From: Acidobacteriota bacterium | Lineage (GTDB): Bacteria; Acidobacteriota; Terriglobia; Acidiferrales; 2-02-FULL-67-57 | Length of the DNA: 18,816 bases | Direction of reading: 5' to 3' | Assembly: GCA_016189965.1 (NCBI GenBank) | Contig: JACPRL010000017.1 | Location: 1 to 18,816 of the forward strand | In this document: in pieces, positions 1 to 9,976 of the stretch | Numbering within the stretch: the first letter of the stretch is position 1 | How the letters are laid out: every line of letters starts with the position of its first letter | Made by a program: the position numbers and the translations under genes | Notes under the pieces: model-generated | Database searches by the model: none | Told to the model about the DNA's origin: nothing | The model's input: the letters and a program-made list of their open reading frames with translations, nothing else

Positions 1-255
1 CGGGTTGAGCTGCTGCTCAATCCACTGGGCCAGGCCCATCTGCTCGAGGCGCTCCACCTCGCCCGGCCGCGGGCCGAAGGCCAGCCGGTTCAGCGCATGG
101 AAAATCTTTTCCCGCTCGCTCAGCCCGGTTTCGGGAATGACGATTCGGTGGCGGCCGGGGGTGCTTGCGGCTGGACTTCCAACTAGGCCAGATGGCCACA
201 GCAGCAGCGCCGCCATCCCGGCGGCCAACAATGGCCTCGCGCGCGTCTTGTTCAT
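1..255 (-). CDS. DUF1800 family secreted protein, N-terminal fragment
   Basis: This gene runs off the left edge; 85 codons are visible, so the C-terminal bulk is missing. The start is an ATG preceded by a purine-rich GGGGGCAGGG stretch. Residues 1 to about 30 form a signal peptide: basic MNKTRARP, then a hydrophobic LLAAGMAALLLW core, then small residues. Residues about 49-85 contain LNRLAFGPRPGEVERL and GLAQWIEQQLNP, which match the opening of the DUF1800 family. Members of that family are large exported proteins of unknown biochemistry, often encoded next to DUF1501 proteins. It lies 85 bp downstream of xerC on the same strand. A weak GC hairpin overlapping the xerC end (334-349) with a later T-run could be a terminator, but the gap between them makes this doubtful. 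The family call is by motif resemblance only. Confidence 0.8.
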   Translation of the reverse strand, partial: MNKTRARPLLAAGMAALLLWPSGLVGSPAASTPGRHRIVIPETGLSEREKIFHALNRLAFGPRPGEVERLEQMGLAQWIEQQLNP

Positions 256-340
256 CCCTGCCCCCTGCCCTGCAATCAAGAATTCTCTTCCTAGCCTGGT
301 TGAACCCCGGAACCCTGAAAAAGTTTCGGTCCGCGCGCCC

Positions 341-1291
341 TCAGGCGCGGGGGTGAGCTTTGTCGTAAACCTCCATCAGTTGCTTGATGGACACTGACGT
401 GTACTTCTGCGTTGTGGAGAGCGAGCGATGGCCGAGCAGCTCCTGGATGGCGCGCAAATCGGCGCCTTCGGTGAGCAGGTGCGTGGCAAAGGCGTGGCGC
501 AGCGCGTGCGGGTGCAAGTCCCAGTTGGGGTCGAAGAGCTTGCCGTACTTCTTGACGATGAGCCCCAGCCCGCGCGGGGTCAGCCGCCGGCCCCGCTGGT
601 TGATGAACACCGCGTCCGCTTCCCTGCCCTTGTGCCCCGCCAGGATTTCCTCCCGTGCTTCGAGCCAACGGTCGAGCGCCGCCGCCGCCTTCGACCCGAA
701 GGGCACCAGGCGCTCCTTGCGGCCCTTGCCGCGCACGCGCAGCATCTGCTCTTTACGGTTGACGTCGGCGGGGTTCAGGCCTACTAGTTCGCTGGCCCGC
801 AGGCCGGAGGCGTAGAGCAGCTCGAGCAGAGCGCGGTCGCGGCGGATGAGCGCGCGGGCGCGTGCATCGCGTTCGGCCGCGGGACGAGCCGAACGCAGCT
901 CGGCGCAGGTGTCCAGGAAACGATTGACCTGTTCGGCCGTGGGCACGCCCGGCAGGCGCTGCGGCAGCCGCGGGGTGCGCACCAGCCGCGCCGGGTTCTC
1001 CTCGAGCCAGCCTTCCCGCACGCAGAACTTGAAGAACGAGCGCAGCGCCGCCAGCGTGCGGGCCACCGAAGTCTTCTGCCGGTTGCGGCTGTAGAGGTGG
1101 CCCAGATATTCGCGGATGACCAGATGGTCTACTTCTTCCAGCCTGGGCTCCAGTACGCGACCGCGGCGGTCGGGGATGGCCAGATAGCTGCGGAACTGTT
1201 CGAGGTCGCTGCGATAATTTCGCAGGGTGTGGGGCGAAGCGTTGCGCTCATCGCGCAGGTAGGCGAGGAACCGCTCGAGGGCCTGGCGCAT
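341..1291 (-). CDS. xerC: Tyrosine recombinase XerC/XerD
   Basis: This is a complete 316-residue site-specific tyrosine recombinase, the usual XerC/XerD length. It is expected to resolve chromosome dimers at a dif site during division. Residues 1 to about 95 are the SAM-like core-binding domain (LRDERNASPHTLRNYRSDL). Residues about 115-316 are the catalytic domain. All catalytic residues are visible: R165 (ASGLRASEL), K189 (RGKGRKER), H262 and R265 (HALRH), H288 (LGHRS) and nucleophile Y297 (TTQKYTSVS). Choosing XerC over XerD rests partly on context. In many bacteria xerC sits near dprA-topA, and topA lies 2.6 kb away on the same strand here, with terC and a plus-strand cluster in between. 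The ATG has only a weak ribosome-binding site. No integrase-type extensions or attachment sites are visible, so a housekeeping role is favoured. Confidence 0.92.
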   Translation of the reverse strand: MRQALERFLAYLRDERNASPHTLRNYRSDLEQFRSYLAIPDRRGRVLEPRLEEVDHLVIREYLGHLYSRNRQKTSVARTLAALRSFFKFCVREGWLEENPARLVRTPRLPQRLPGVPTAEQVNRFLDTCAELRSARPAAERDARARALIRRDRALLELLYASGLRASELVGLNPADVNRKEQMLRVRGKGRKERLVPFGSKAAAALDRWLEAREEILAGHKGREADAVFINQRGRRLTPRGLGLIVKKYGKLFDPNWDLHPHALRHAFATHLLTEGADLRAIQELLGHRSLSTTQKYTSVSIKQLMEVYDKAHPRA

Positions 1292-1383
1292 CAGTGCGTC
1301 GCCACCGGCACGCCGAGGTTCTCGCGCACCACCGGGCTTCTAGCGCCTCGATTGCCCGCTGGCCTTGAGGTGGTCAAAGCGTT

Positions 1384-1413
1384 TTGCAGTTGCACTTTCC
1401 CAGAAATTATACA
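1384..1413 (+). promoter_or_regulatory. Sigma-70-like promoter of the 1468-2885 cluster
   Basis: A -35 element TTGCAG (1384-1389) and a -10 element TATACA (1408-1413) are separated by 18 bp, in a locally AT-rich stretch. Transcription would start near 1420, giving a leader of about 50 nt before the ATG at 1468. The region 1292-1467 is the divergent gap between xerC and this cluster and holds no other gene. Confidence 0.55.
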
Positions 1414-1467
1414 GAATGGCGCCAGTCAGCAGAAGCGCACCGGCCAAACAGCCGTGGAGGAGCGCCG

Positions 1468-1884
1468 ATGAACGCTAAAAAGTACGTGCTCGCCGCCCTG
1501 GGCGTGTTTGTGGCCTATTCCGTCCTGGGCTATCTGATCCACGAAGTATTGTTGGCGGCCGACTACGCGCCGCTGCTCGGCACGGTGGTGCGCGCGGAGG
1601 AGGAGTTCATTCCGCGCCTGCCCTTCCTCTATCTGGGCAACTTGGTTTTTGTGCTGGCCTTCTGCCTGGTCTACGTCAAGGGGTACGAACCGGGTAAGGG
1701 CTGGATCGGGCAAGGGCTGCGCTTCGGCCTCATCCTGGCGGCGCTGCTCGCCCCGGTGGCCATCACCGGCTACGTTGTCTATCCGGTGCCCGGGCTGCTG
1801 GCGCTGAAATGGGTGGTGCTGGGCACAGTGCAGATTCTGGTTTCGGCGCTGGTCGCGGCGGGCATCTACCGAGCCGAAGCCTGA
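1468..1884 (+). CDS. Small multi-pass membrane protein of unknown function
   Basis: This 138-residue protein has four predicted membrane segments, at about residues 6-24, 50-69, 78-100 and 108-132. The first helix carries an LIHEVLL motif, so a histidine and a glutamate sit at the membrane edge. The ATG at 1468 is chosen over the longer upstream frame because GGAGGAG lies just ahead of it and the extra residues are polar and unlike a membrane protein. The size and early His motif resemble DUF1761-like proteins, but I cannot assign a family. It is first in a three-gene cluster, with a 34-bp gap to the AhpD-like gene and a candidate promoter at 1384-1413. Function is unknown. Confidence 0.75.
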   Translation: MNAKKYVLAALGVFVAYSVLGYLIHEVLLAADYAPLLGTVVRAEEEFIPRLPFLYLGNLVFVLAFCLVYVKGYEPGKGWIGQGLRFGLILAALLAPVAITGYVVYPVPGLLALKWVVLGTVQILVSALVAAGIYRAEA

Positions 1885-1918
1885 GTGATTCCCGGCGGAC
1901 TTCGGAGAGGAGCAGCCC

Positions 1919-2446
1919 ATGGCTCACATACGCCCTATTCCTCGCGAGCGTGCGGCACTCGTGCTGCGCAGCTTGTATGACAGCCTCGCCAAGCAGCTCG
2001 GCGCCACGCCGAAGCTCTTCCAGACCATGGCCCACCGGCCGGAGCTGCTGCTGACTTTTGCCAACGTGCACAGGGAGCTCTGGACGGGCGGCGCGGTGGA
2101 CACCGGGCTGAAGCGGCTGGCGGCGCTGCGCACGGCAGCACTGAACCGCTGCCGCTACGCCCGGACGTTGCACGCCAAGGCCGCCGCAAGCGCCGGCGTG
2201 AGCGCCGAGCAGGTCGCCGCGCTGGAGCGCGACGACTGGGAGGCTTCGGGGCTGTTCGACGAGCGCGCCCGCGCCGTCCTCCGCCTGGCGGAAACCGTCA
2301 CCGCGGCCGGCAGCCTGACGGAAGAGAATTTTGCGCAATTGCGCAAGTGGTTCGGCGACGCCCACCTGGTGGAACTCTGCCTCCTGGTCGGAGCGGAAAA
2401 CTTGCTCAACCGCTTTGCGCTTTGCTTCCAAGTGGAGGAGGAGTGA
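1919..2446 (+). CDS. Carboxymuconolactone decarboxylase / AhpD-like protein
   Basis: This 175-residue all-helical protein has AhpD/CMD features: an N-terminal segment ending in HRPELLLTFANVHRELW, then LAALRTAALNRCRYARTLH, then a C-terminal helical half. AhpD-type reductases use a CxxC pair plus a histidine for peroxide-linked redox chemistry. Here the motif reads C78-R-Y-A81-R-T-L-H85: the first Cys and the His are kept but the second Cys is Ala. That is closer to the non-redox CMD form, so a CxxC disulfide mechanism is unlikely. AGGAG precedes the ATG by about 7 nt. It sits between two small membrane-protein genes, and its stop lies 4 bp before the GTG of the HXXEE gene. The substrate is unknown. 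Confidence 0.8.
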   Translation: MAHIRPIPRERAALVLRSLYDSLAKQLGATPKLFQTMAHRPELLLTFANVHRELWTGGAVDTGLKRLAALRTAALNRCRYARTLHAKAAASAGVSAEQVAALERDDWEASGLFDERARAVLRLAETVTAAGSLTEENFAQLRKWFGDAHLVELCLLVGAENLLNRFALCFQVEEE

Positions 2447-2450
2447 CAGC

Positions 2451-2885
2451 GTGGGGTCGCCTCCAACAGCCCTCCAGCGCGTAGCGCGGCTCTATCTGCT
2501 GCTCGGGCTGGCACAGGCAGCCCACAGCATTGAGGAGATGCGGACGCACCTCTACGAGTTTTTCTGGACGATGACCGGCGTGTTGCACTCCTACTTTCCC
2601 GGCTTCCCGCAATTCCGCTGGGACCCGGACACCTTTGCGGTGGTGAACATGGCGTTGATTGCCGTGCTGCTGGGGACGGTGACCTTCGTCGCCGAAGGCC
2701 GCGGGTGGGCGCTGAGGCTGGCCGGGGTGGCCGCGGTGGTGGAAATCCTGAATGGAACGGCGCACCTGGCGGCGGCGCTCTATTTCGGCAGCTACATCCC
2801 GGGCGCCGCCTCAGCCCCGCTTCTGCTTATCCTCGGGATTGTTCTGTTGCGGGAGCTGCGAGGCACGAGTGCGCTGTTCCGCTAG
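2451..2885 (+). CDS. HXXEE domain membrane protein
   Basis: This 144-residue membrane protein carries H25-S-I-E28-E29, the signature of the HXXEE family. A second histidine follows later in NGTAHLAAALY. Hydrophobic segments lie at about residues 13-24, 62-80, 84-110 and 118-138. The start is the GTG at 2451: a strong GGAGGAGGAG sits 7 nt upstream, inside the end of the preceding gene, while a longer in-frame start would overlap that gene by over 100 bp. It is probably co-translated with the AhpD-like gene. Its last 25 codons overlap the convergent 3' end of terC. The family's biochemical role is not established. Confidence 0.82.
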   Translation: MGSPPTALQRVARLYLLLGLAQAAHSIEEMRTHLYEFFWTMTGVLHSYFPGFPQFRWDPDTFAVVNMALIAVLLGTVTFVAEGRGWALRLAGVAAVVEILNGTAHLAAALYFGSYIPGAASAPLLLILGIVLLRELRGTSALFR

Positions 2886-3833
2886 ATTCTCCGCATCAGT
2901 CGCTTCTTCGGCGGCCCGGCTTTCGCGGCGGGCGACCCAGACGGAAAGCCCCAGGGTCGCGCCGAGCACAATTGCGATGAACACCAGCGAAACCCAGACC
3001 GGGATGGGGAAGACATCGCTGAGCAGCATCTTGATGCCGACGTAGGTCAGGACGATGCCCAGGCCGACGTTCAGGTAGCGGAACAGCGGCATGATATTGG
3101 CCAGCAGGAAGTACATGGCGCGCAGGCCGAGGATGGCGAAGATGTTCGAGGTCAGCACGATGAAGGTGTCGCGGGTGATGGCGAAGATGGCGGGAATGGA
3201 GTCGACCGCGAAGAGGACGTCGCTGGTCTCCACCAGCACCAGCACCACCAGCAGCGGCGTGGCGTACCAGCGCCCTCCCTGCCGCACAAAAAAGTGCTCG
3301 GCATGAAAATCTTTCGTGATGGGGATCACCCGGCGCAGCAACCGCAAGACGGGGTTGGCCTCGGGATGGACGGACACGCCGCTGTGAAACGCGAAGCGGA
3401 CGCCGGTGAAGATGAGAAACAGCCCGAAGACATAGATGATCCAAGAATAGGCCGCCAGCAGCGCGGCGCCCACAAAAATCAATGTCATGCGCATCACAAT
3501 GGCGCCCACGATGCCCCAGTAGAGCACGCGGTGCTGGTAGCGGTCGGGCACGCCGAAGTAGAGAAAGATCATCAGGAAGACGAAGAGGTTGTCGAGGCTG
3601 AGCGATTTTTCGATCAGGTAGCCGGTGAAGAACTCCAGCGCCTTGTGCTTGCTGTCGTAGTACCAGATGCCGGCGTTGAAGAGCAACGACAGCGCGACCC
3701 AGACGATGCTCCAGAGCAGCGCTTCCTTGCGGCCGACGGCGTGGGCGCGGCGGTGGAAGACACCGAGGTCGAGCGCCAGCATCCCCAGAACAAAGAGGAT
3801 GAACAGCGCATAGTGCCAGACCGGGTGACTCAT
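2811..3833 (-). CDS. TerC family integral membrane protein (Alx-like)
   Basis: This 340-residue polytopic membrane protein of the TerC/Alx family is linked elsewhere to metal export, notably manganese, and to tellurite or alkaline stress. About eight or nine helices are visible. Conserved acidic membrane motifs are D22 in LALDLGVF, SLDNLFVF (79-86) and ETSDVLFAVDSIPAIFAI (202-219). The length fits Alx (about 320 residues) plus a hydrophilic Glu/Gln/Lys-rich tail from about residue 304. That tail is the part encoded opposite the HXXEE gene. The ATG at 3833 has only a weak GCAGG ahead of it. The 86-bp gap up to topA is too short for a yybP-ykoY manganese riboswitch and shows no obvious terminator. 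Substrate specificity is inferred from the family. Confidence 0.9.
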   Translation of the reverse strand: MSHPVWHYALFILFVLGMLALDLGVFHRRAHAVGRKEALLWSIVWVALSLLFNAGIWYYDSKHKALEFFTGYLIEKSLSLDNLFVFLMIFLYFGVPDRYQHRVLYWGIVGAIVMRMTLIFVGAALLAAYSWIIYVFGLFLIFTGVRFAFHSGVSVHPEANPVLRLLRRVIPITKDFHAEHFFVRQGGRWYATPLLVVLVLVETSDVLFAVDSIPAIFAITRDTFIVLTSNIFAILGLRAMYFLLANIMPLFRYLNVGLGIVLTYVGIKMLLSDVFPIPVWVSLVFIAIVLGATLGLSVWVARRESRAAEEATDAENLAEQRTRASQLPQQNNPEDKQKRG

Positions 3834-3919
3834 CGCCTGCTCGTCGCCCCCGGCGCTCCACAGAGGTAACCCCGCACGGCGCAGGAAGCTCCTTCTAGTC
3901 TAATCCAGGTGGGACGCAA

Positions 3920-6522
<2,603 letters not shown>

Positions 6523-6523
<1 letters not shown>

Positions 6524-7689
6524 CAGGGTGTCCGCGACAGCGTCTCCGCCGGCAACACGCGCAGGAAAAACTTCCCCGGCAGTTGCCGGATCAGTCCTTT
6601 CATTTCCAGCTCGAAGAGGGCGGCCAGCACGTCGGAGGGGCTGAGCCCGGTGGCTTCGACCACCTGGTCGACGTGCAGCGCCTCGTCCACTTTTAGGATG
6701 CCAAAAATCGCACGCTCGCTGTCAGAAAGTTCGGCGGCCAGCGGCAGCTCTTTTTGCGCCGTGGAGGCCCCCAGGGCGGCCAAACGCTCGAGGATTTCGC
6801 TGCGCACGGGCGTGGGCAGCTCTTCGACGACATCTTCCCAGGTTTCGACCAGCTTGGCCCCCTGCTTGATGAGGGTGTTGGGGGCGTGGCTCTTGGCGTT
6901 GGTGATGTTCCCCGGGATGCCGTAAACCTGGCGGTTGTACTCCATAGCCAGCCGGCCGGTGATGAGCGAGCCGGAATAGCGCGAGCCCTCGGCCACCACG
7001 ACGCCCCACGTCAGCCCCGCAATGATGCGGTTGCGGATGGGAAAGTTCTGCGGGGTGGGAAAGATGCCGATGGGGAATTCCGTGACGATGCAGCCGTTGG
7101 CTTCGATCTGCGCTCGCAGTTTCTTGTTCTCCTTCGGATAATCAACGTCAATGCCGCAGCCGAGCACGGCCGCGGTCTTGCCCCCCGGGGCGTTCAGGGC
7201 GCCGCGGTGGGCGGCCGAGTCAATGCCGCGCGCCAGGCCGCTGACGATGGTGAGGCCGCGGGCGGCCAGCTCTTCGGCCAGGCGCTCGGTGACCTGCGTT
7301 CCGTAGGGAGTCGGGGAGCGCGCGCCCACGATGGCGATGCAGTGGGTGGAGAGCGCGGCCGGGTCACCGCGCAGGTAGAGCAGCACCGGCGGGTCGTTGA
7401 TCTCTTTGAGCAGCGGTGGGTAGTCGGGCTCATCCCAGGCGAGCAAGCGGGCGCCGAGCTGCCGGATTTTCTCCCGCTCCTCCTCGGCGGCCTTCAGCGG
7501 CGCGCCGGAGACGACGGTGTGGGCGACGGGCGGCGGCAGGCCGCAGGCCTCCAGTTCGGTGAGCGAAGCGGAAAAGATGCGCTCCGGCGAGCCGAAGCGT
7601 TTCAACAGCTCGGCGGAGAGACGCGCCCCCAGACCGGGCGTGAGCAGCACGGCCAGCCAGTAGGTGTAGCGTTCAACGTCCTGCGCCAT
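6523..7689 (-). CDS. dprA: DNA-processing protein DprA
   Basis: This complete 388-residue DprA/Smf protein binds incoming single-stranded DNA and loads RecA during natural transformation. An N-terminal helical SAM-like region (about 1-90) precedes the Rossmann-fold DprA core (about 105-290), with IAIVGARSPTPYG, IVSGLARGIDSAAHRGAL, AAVLGCGIDVDYPKEN, NFPIRNRIIAGL and GSLITGRLAMEYNR. A C-terminal winged-helix domain (about 322-377) matches the DprA_WH type. The gene precedes topA with a 1-nt TGATG overlap. Its 5' leader is about 33 nt from a strong predicted promoter, while the ribosome-binding site is weak (AGGACG). No other competence genes are in the window, so actual transformability is not shown. 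Confidence 0.96.
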
Positions 7690-7728
7690 TCTCGCGTCCT
7701 CGCACGCGTTCGTGCAAAATCGGAGGCG

Positions 7729-7758
7729 ACACTAGCGGGGTGCGCGCGTGGTTGTCAA
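7729..7758 (-). promoter_or_regulatory. Sigma-70-like promoter for dprA-topA
   Basis: On the minus strand a consensus TTGACA (7758-7753) and a TAGTGT -10 element (7734-7729) are separated by 18 bp. The expected transcription start is near 7722, about 33 nt before the dprA ATG. This is the best housekeeping-type promoter match I found in the window. Confidence 0.65.
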
Positions 7759-7777
7759 GTGGCGCAGGGGGTTCATC

Positions 7778-7807
7778 GGTTTATCGGTTGATTGGTTTAT
7801 CGGTTGA
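7778..7807 (+). repeat. Short tandem repeat, 16-bp period
   Basis: GGTTTATCGGTTGA occurs at 7778-7791 and again, identically, at 7794-7807, with a further partial unit just upstream (GGTTCATCGGTTTATCGG). This AT-richer patch lies between the divergent dprA and mqnA genes. The interval 7690-7865 otherwise holds the dprA promoter and no gene. Confidence 0.7.
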
Positions 7808-7865
7808 CTGCTAAAGTGCACCGCTTCACTGCGAGTCTTCGCACCCGAGGCGAACGTAGTTACCA

Positions 7866-8777
7866 ATGGGAATGAAACCGAGGAGACCAGGCCGACCGCA
7901 ACGCGAGCGTCCACACCCGCGGCCGCCCAAGCCGTTGGGACCGTTGCGGGTGTCGGTGGTCCGCTACCTGAACACGGCGCCGCTGGTGTGGGGGCTCGAG
8001 CGCGGGCCGGCGCGGAAGCGCTATCGGCTGCACTACACGCTCCCGGCAGGCTGCTCCGAGGAGCTGCGCACGGGCCGCGCCGACGTCGGCATCATCCCGG
8101 CGATTGACTACCAGACGATCCCGCGGCTCAAAATCATTCCCGGCATCGCCATTGCCAGCGAGCGGCGCGTCGAAAGCGTGCTGCTGGTGAGCCGCGGGCC
8201 GGCGCGGCGGGCGCGGCGGGTGGCGCTCGACGCCAGCTCGCGCACCTCGGCAGCGCTGGTGAAGATTCTCTTCGCCCGGCACTGGGGGCGCGAGCCGGAC
8301 TACGTCGAGGCGGCGCCCAACCTGGCGGCCATGCTCGCGCAGGCCGACGCCGCACTCCTCATCGGTGACCCGGCGCTGCAGTTTGCCCTGCACTCACCAG
8401 CCGCCGCGACCACTGGGCTGAACAAGGAAAACTTGCACGTCTACGATCTCGCCGAGGAATGGAACCGGCTGACGAACCTGCCCCTTGTCTTCGCGCTCTG
8501 GGCAGCGCGGGGCGAACGCCTGCGCGAGCCGGAAGCACGGCGCCGGCTGGTGCGCGATTTCAAGCAATCGCGCGACGACGGCCTGGCACACCTGGAGGAG
8601 ATTGCGCGCGTGGCGGCGCAGCGCCTCGCGCTGCCCGGCGGGCAGCTCCGGCGCTACCTGCGCGCGAGCATTGACTACCGGCTGGACGCGCCGCACCAGG
8701 CCGGACTAGAATCGTTCTTCCGCTACGCGAAGGAGCTGGGGCTGATCGAAGAGGTGCGGCCGCTGGAGTTTCTCTGA
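7866..8777 (+). CDS. mqnA: Chorismate dehydratase MqnA
   Basis: This 303-residue enzyme performs the first step of the futalosine route to menaquinone, dehydrating chorismate to 3-enolpyruvylbenzoate. It has a periplasmic-binding-protein-like fold. Family motifs are LRVSVVRYLNTAPLVWGL (27-44), ELRTGRADVGIIPAIDYQTI (66-85), VESVLLVSRGP and ALLIGDPALQF. The first 26 residues are unusually rich in Arg and Pro and lie before the normal family start, so the true start may be downstream. However, no in-frame ATG exists nearer the domain except the second one at 7872, and neither has a clear ribosome-binding site. mqnC follows after one base, a clear operon. Confidence 0.93.
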   Translation: MGMKPRRPGRPQRERPHPRPPKPLGPLRVSVVRYLNTAPLVWGLERGPARKRYRLHYTLPAGCSEELRTGRADVGIIPAIDYQTIPRLKIIPGIAIASERRVESVLLVSRGPARRARRVALDASSRTSAALVKILFARHWGREPDYVEAAPNLAAMLAQADAALLIGDPALQFALHSPAAATTGLNKENLHVYDLAEEWNRLTNLPLVFALWAARGERLREPEARRRLVRDFKQSRDDGLAHLEEIARVAAQRLALPGGQLRRYLRASIDYRLDAPHQAGLESFFRYAKELGLIEEVRPLEFL

Positions 8778-8778
8778 G

Positions 8779-9822
8779 ATGGGACTAAGCAAGCAGGGAG
8801 CGCTGGAGCTGTTCCGCTCCGACGACCTGATCGGGCTGGGGCTGGCCGCCGACCAGGTGCGCAAGCAGAAGCATCCCGAAAACGTGGTCACCTACCAGAT
8901 TGACCGCAACATCAACTACACCAACTTCTGCACCGAGTACTGCTCCTTCTGCGCCTTCTACCGGCCGCCGGGAGCGCAGGACGGCTACGTGCTCAGCCAC
9001 GAGACCGTCTTCGAAAAGATCGAGGAGATGCTGGCGCTCGGCGGCACCGGCATCCTGCTGCAGGGCGGGCTGCACCCCGAGTTCAAAATCGAGTGGTACG
9101 AGGATTTGCTGCGCGCCATCCGGCAGCGCTATCCGCGGATCCACCTGCACTGCTTTTCGGCGCCGGAAATCATCAACATCGCCGAGCTGAGCAGGCTCAG
9201 CTTGCGCGACACCATCGCCCGGCTGCGCGACGCGGGGATGGACTCGATTCCCGGAGGCGGGGCGGAAATCCTCGACGACGAAGTGCGGCAGCGCATCTCG
9301 CGGCTGAAGTGCACAGCGGGCGAGTGGGTCGAGGTGCACCGCACGGCGCACCAGCTCGGCCTGCGCACCACAGCGACGATGATGTTCGGCTGTGGGGAGA
9401 CCTACGAGCACCGCGTGAACCACCTGGAAACGCTCCGTGCGTTGCAGGAAGAGAGCGGCGGCTTCACCGCCTTCATCCCCTGGATGTTCCAACCGGAGAA
9501 CACTGCGCTGGGCCGGCGCATCCCCGAGCCACCAACTGCGGTCGACTACCTGAAGACGCTGGCCATCACGCGGCTCTACCTCGACAACATTGACAACCTG
9601 CAGGCCAGTTGGCTCACACCCGGCATCAAGGTCTGCCAGGTGGCGCTGCGCTTCGGGGCCAACGACGTGGGCAGCATCCTGATCGAAGAGAACGTGGTGG
9701 CGGCGGCCGGGTGCACGAACCGAACGACGGAAGCGGAGCTGCGACGGATTATCCGCGACGCAGGCTTCATCCCCGCCCAAAGGGATCATCTGTACCGCTC
9801 GTTTCTCTTGCGTTACAACTGA
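8779..9822 (+). CDS. mqnC: Cyclic dehypoxanthinyl futalosine synthase MqnC (radical SAM)
   Basis: This 347-residue radical SAM enzyme converts dehypoxanthine futalosine to the cyclic intermediate of the futalosine menaquinone pathway. The [4Fe-4S] motif is C51-x3-C55-x2-C58, inside the family signature DRNINYTNFCTEYCSFCAFY. Downstream blocks ILLQGGLHPEF, CFSAPEI, DSIPGGGAEILDDEVR, TTATMMFGCGET and LTPGIKVCQVALRFGANDVG are typical of MqnC and of the related CofH/MqnE enzymes. Gene order after mqnA favours MqnC. The ATG is 1 nt after the mqnA stop. The 3' end is followed by a 9-bp-stem hairpin, then by a degenerate copy of its own final codons. mqnB, mqnD and mqnE are not in this window. Confidence 0.94.
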   Translation: MGLSKQGALELFRSDDLIGLGLAADQVRKQKHPENVVTYQIDRNINYTNFCTEYCSFCAFYRPPGAQDGYVLSHETVFEKIEEMLALGGTGILLQGGLHPEFKIEWYEDLLRAIRQRYPRIHLHCFSAPEIINIAELSRLSLRDTIARLRDAGMDSIPGGGAEILDDEVRQRISRLKCTAGEWVEVHRTAHQLGLRTTATMMFGCGETYEHRVNHLETLRALQEESGGFTAFIPWMFQPENTALGRRIPEPPTAVDYLKTLAITRLYLDNIDNLQASWLTPGIKVCQVALRFGANDVGSILIEENVVAAAGCTNRTTEAELRRIIRDAGFIPAQRDHLYRSFLLRYN

Positions 9823-9831
9823 GCCAGGACT

Positions 9832-9853
9832 CCCCCAGGCGGGAGCCTGGGGG
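9832..9853 (+). repeat. 22-bp hairpin repeat, copy 1 (after mqnC)
   Basis: A perfect inverted repeat has arm CCCCCAGGC, loop GGGA and the complementary arm GCCTGGGGG, followed by CTCAGGG. It begins 9 nt after the mqnC stop. It could stop transcription, but no T-run follows, so it is not a classical intrinsic terminator. It shares a 9-4-9 layout with copies at 9977 and 11252. Confidence 0.8.
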
Positions 9854-9873
9854 CTCAGGGGGTCATGGTTGTG

Positions 9874-9965
9874 CAGCGCATCATCCGTCCCGAAGCTTCG
9901 GGACCGGCTTCGTCCCCGCCCAGCGCGACCACTTCTATCGGACGTTTTTCCTCCGGTACAACTGA
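9874..9965 (+). pseudogene. Degenerate duplicate of the mqnC 3' end
   Basis: The last 19 codons read GFVPAQRDHFYRTFFLRYN then stop, against GFIPAQRDHLYRSFLLRYN at the true end of mqnC: 15 of 19 residues are identical. Just upstream, RIIR is also preserved but in another frame, because a palindrome-containing stretch has been inserted between them. Many nucleotide differences are synonymous, so the source was probably a diverged functional homologue rather than a fresh duplicate. No upstream mqnC sequence remains, so this is a remnant. A hairpin of the same design follows both ends at 9-11 nt. Confidence 0.75.
9887..9904 (+). repeat. 18-bp perfect palindrome
   Basis: GTCCCGAAGCTTCGGGAC is its own reverse complement. 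It occupies the point where the mqnC-tail copy departs from mqnC (between RIIR and GFVP) and shifts the frame. It looks like a small palindromic insertion. Confidence 0.75.
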
Positions 9966-9976
9966 AACGGCAGATT

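Noticed and set aside
334..349. GC hairpin at the xerC end as an intrinsic terminator
   Set aside because: The six-base stem lies within or beside the stop and the T-run is separated by about ten bases, so it does not meet the usual pattern.
2331..2450. Upstream start for the HXXEE gene
   Set aside because: It would overlap the AhpD-like gene out of frame with no ribosome-binding site, whereas the GTG at 2451 has a strong one.
3834..3919. Manganese (yybP-ykoY) riboswitch ahead of the terC gene
   Set aside because: The gap is 86 bp and I could not find the conserved paired elements; Alx homologues elsewhere have such a riboswitch but it is not visible here.
7732..7914. 60-codon minus-strand frame over the dprA-mqnA gap
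   Set aside because: It is produced by the short tandem repeat and the opposite strand of mqnA; it has no ribosome-binding site and overlaps the dprA promoter.
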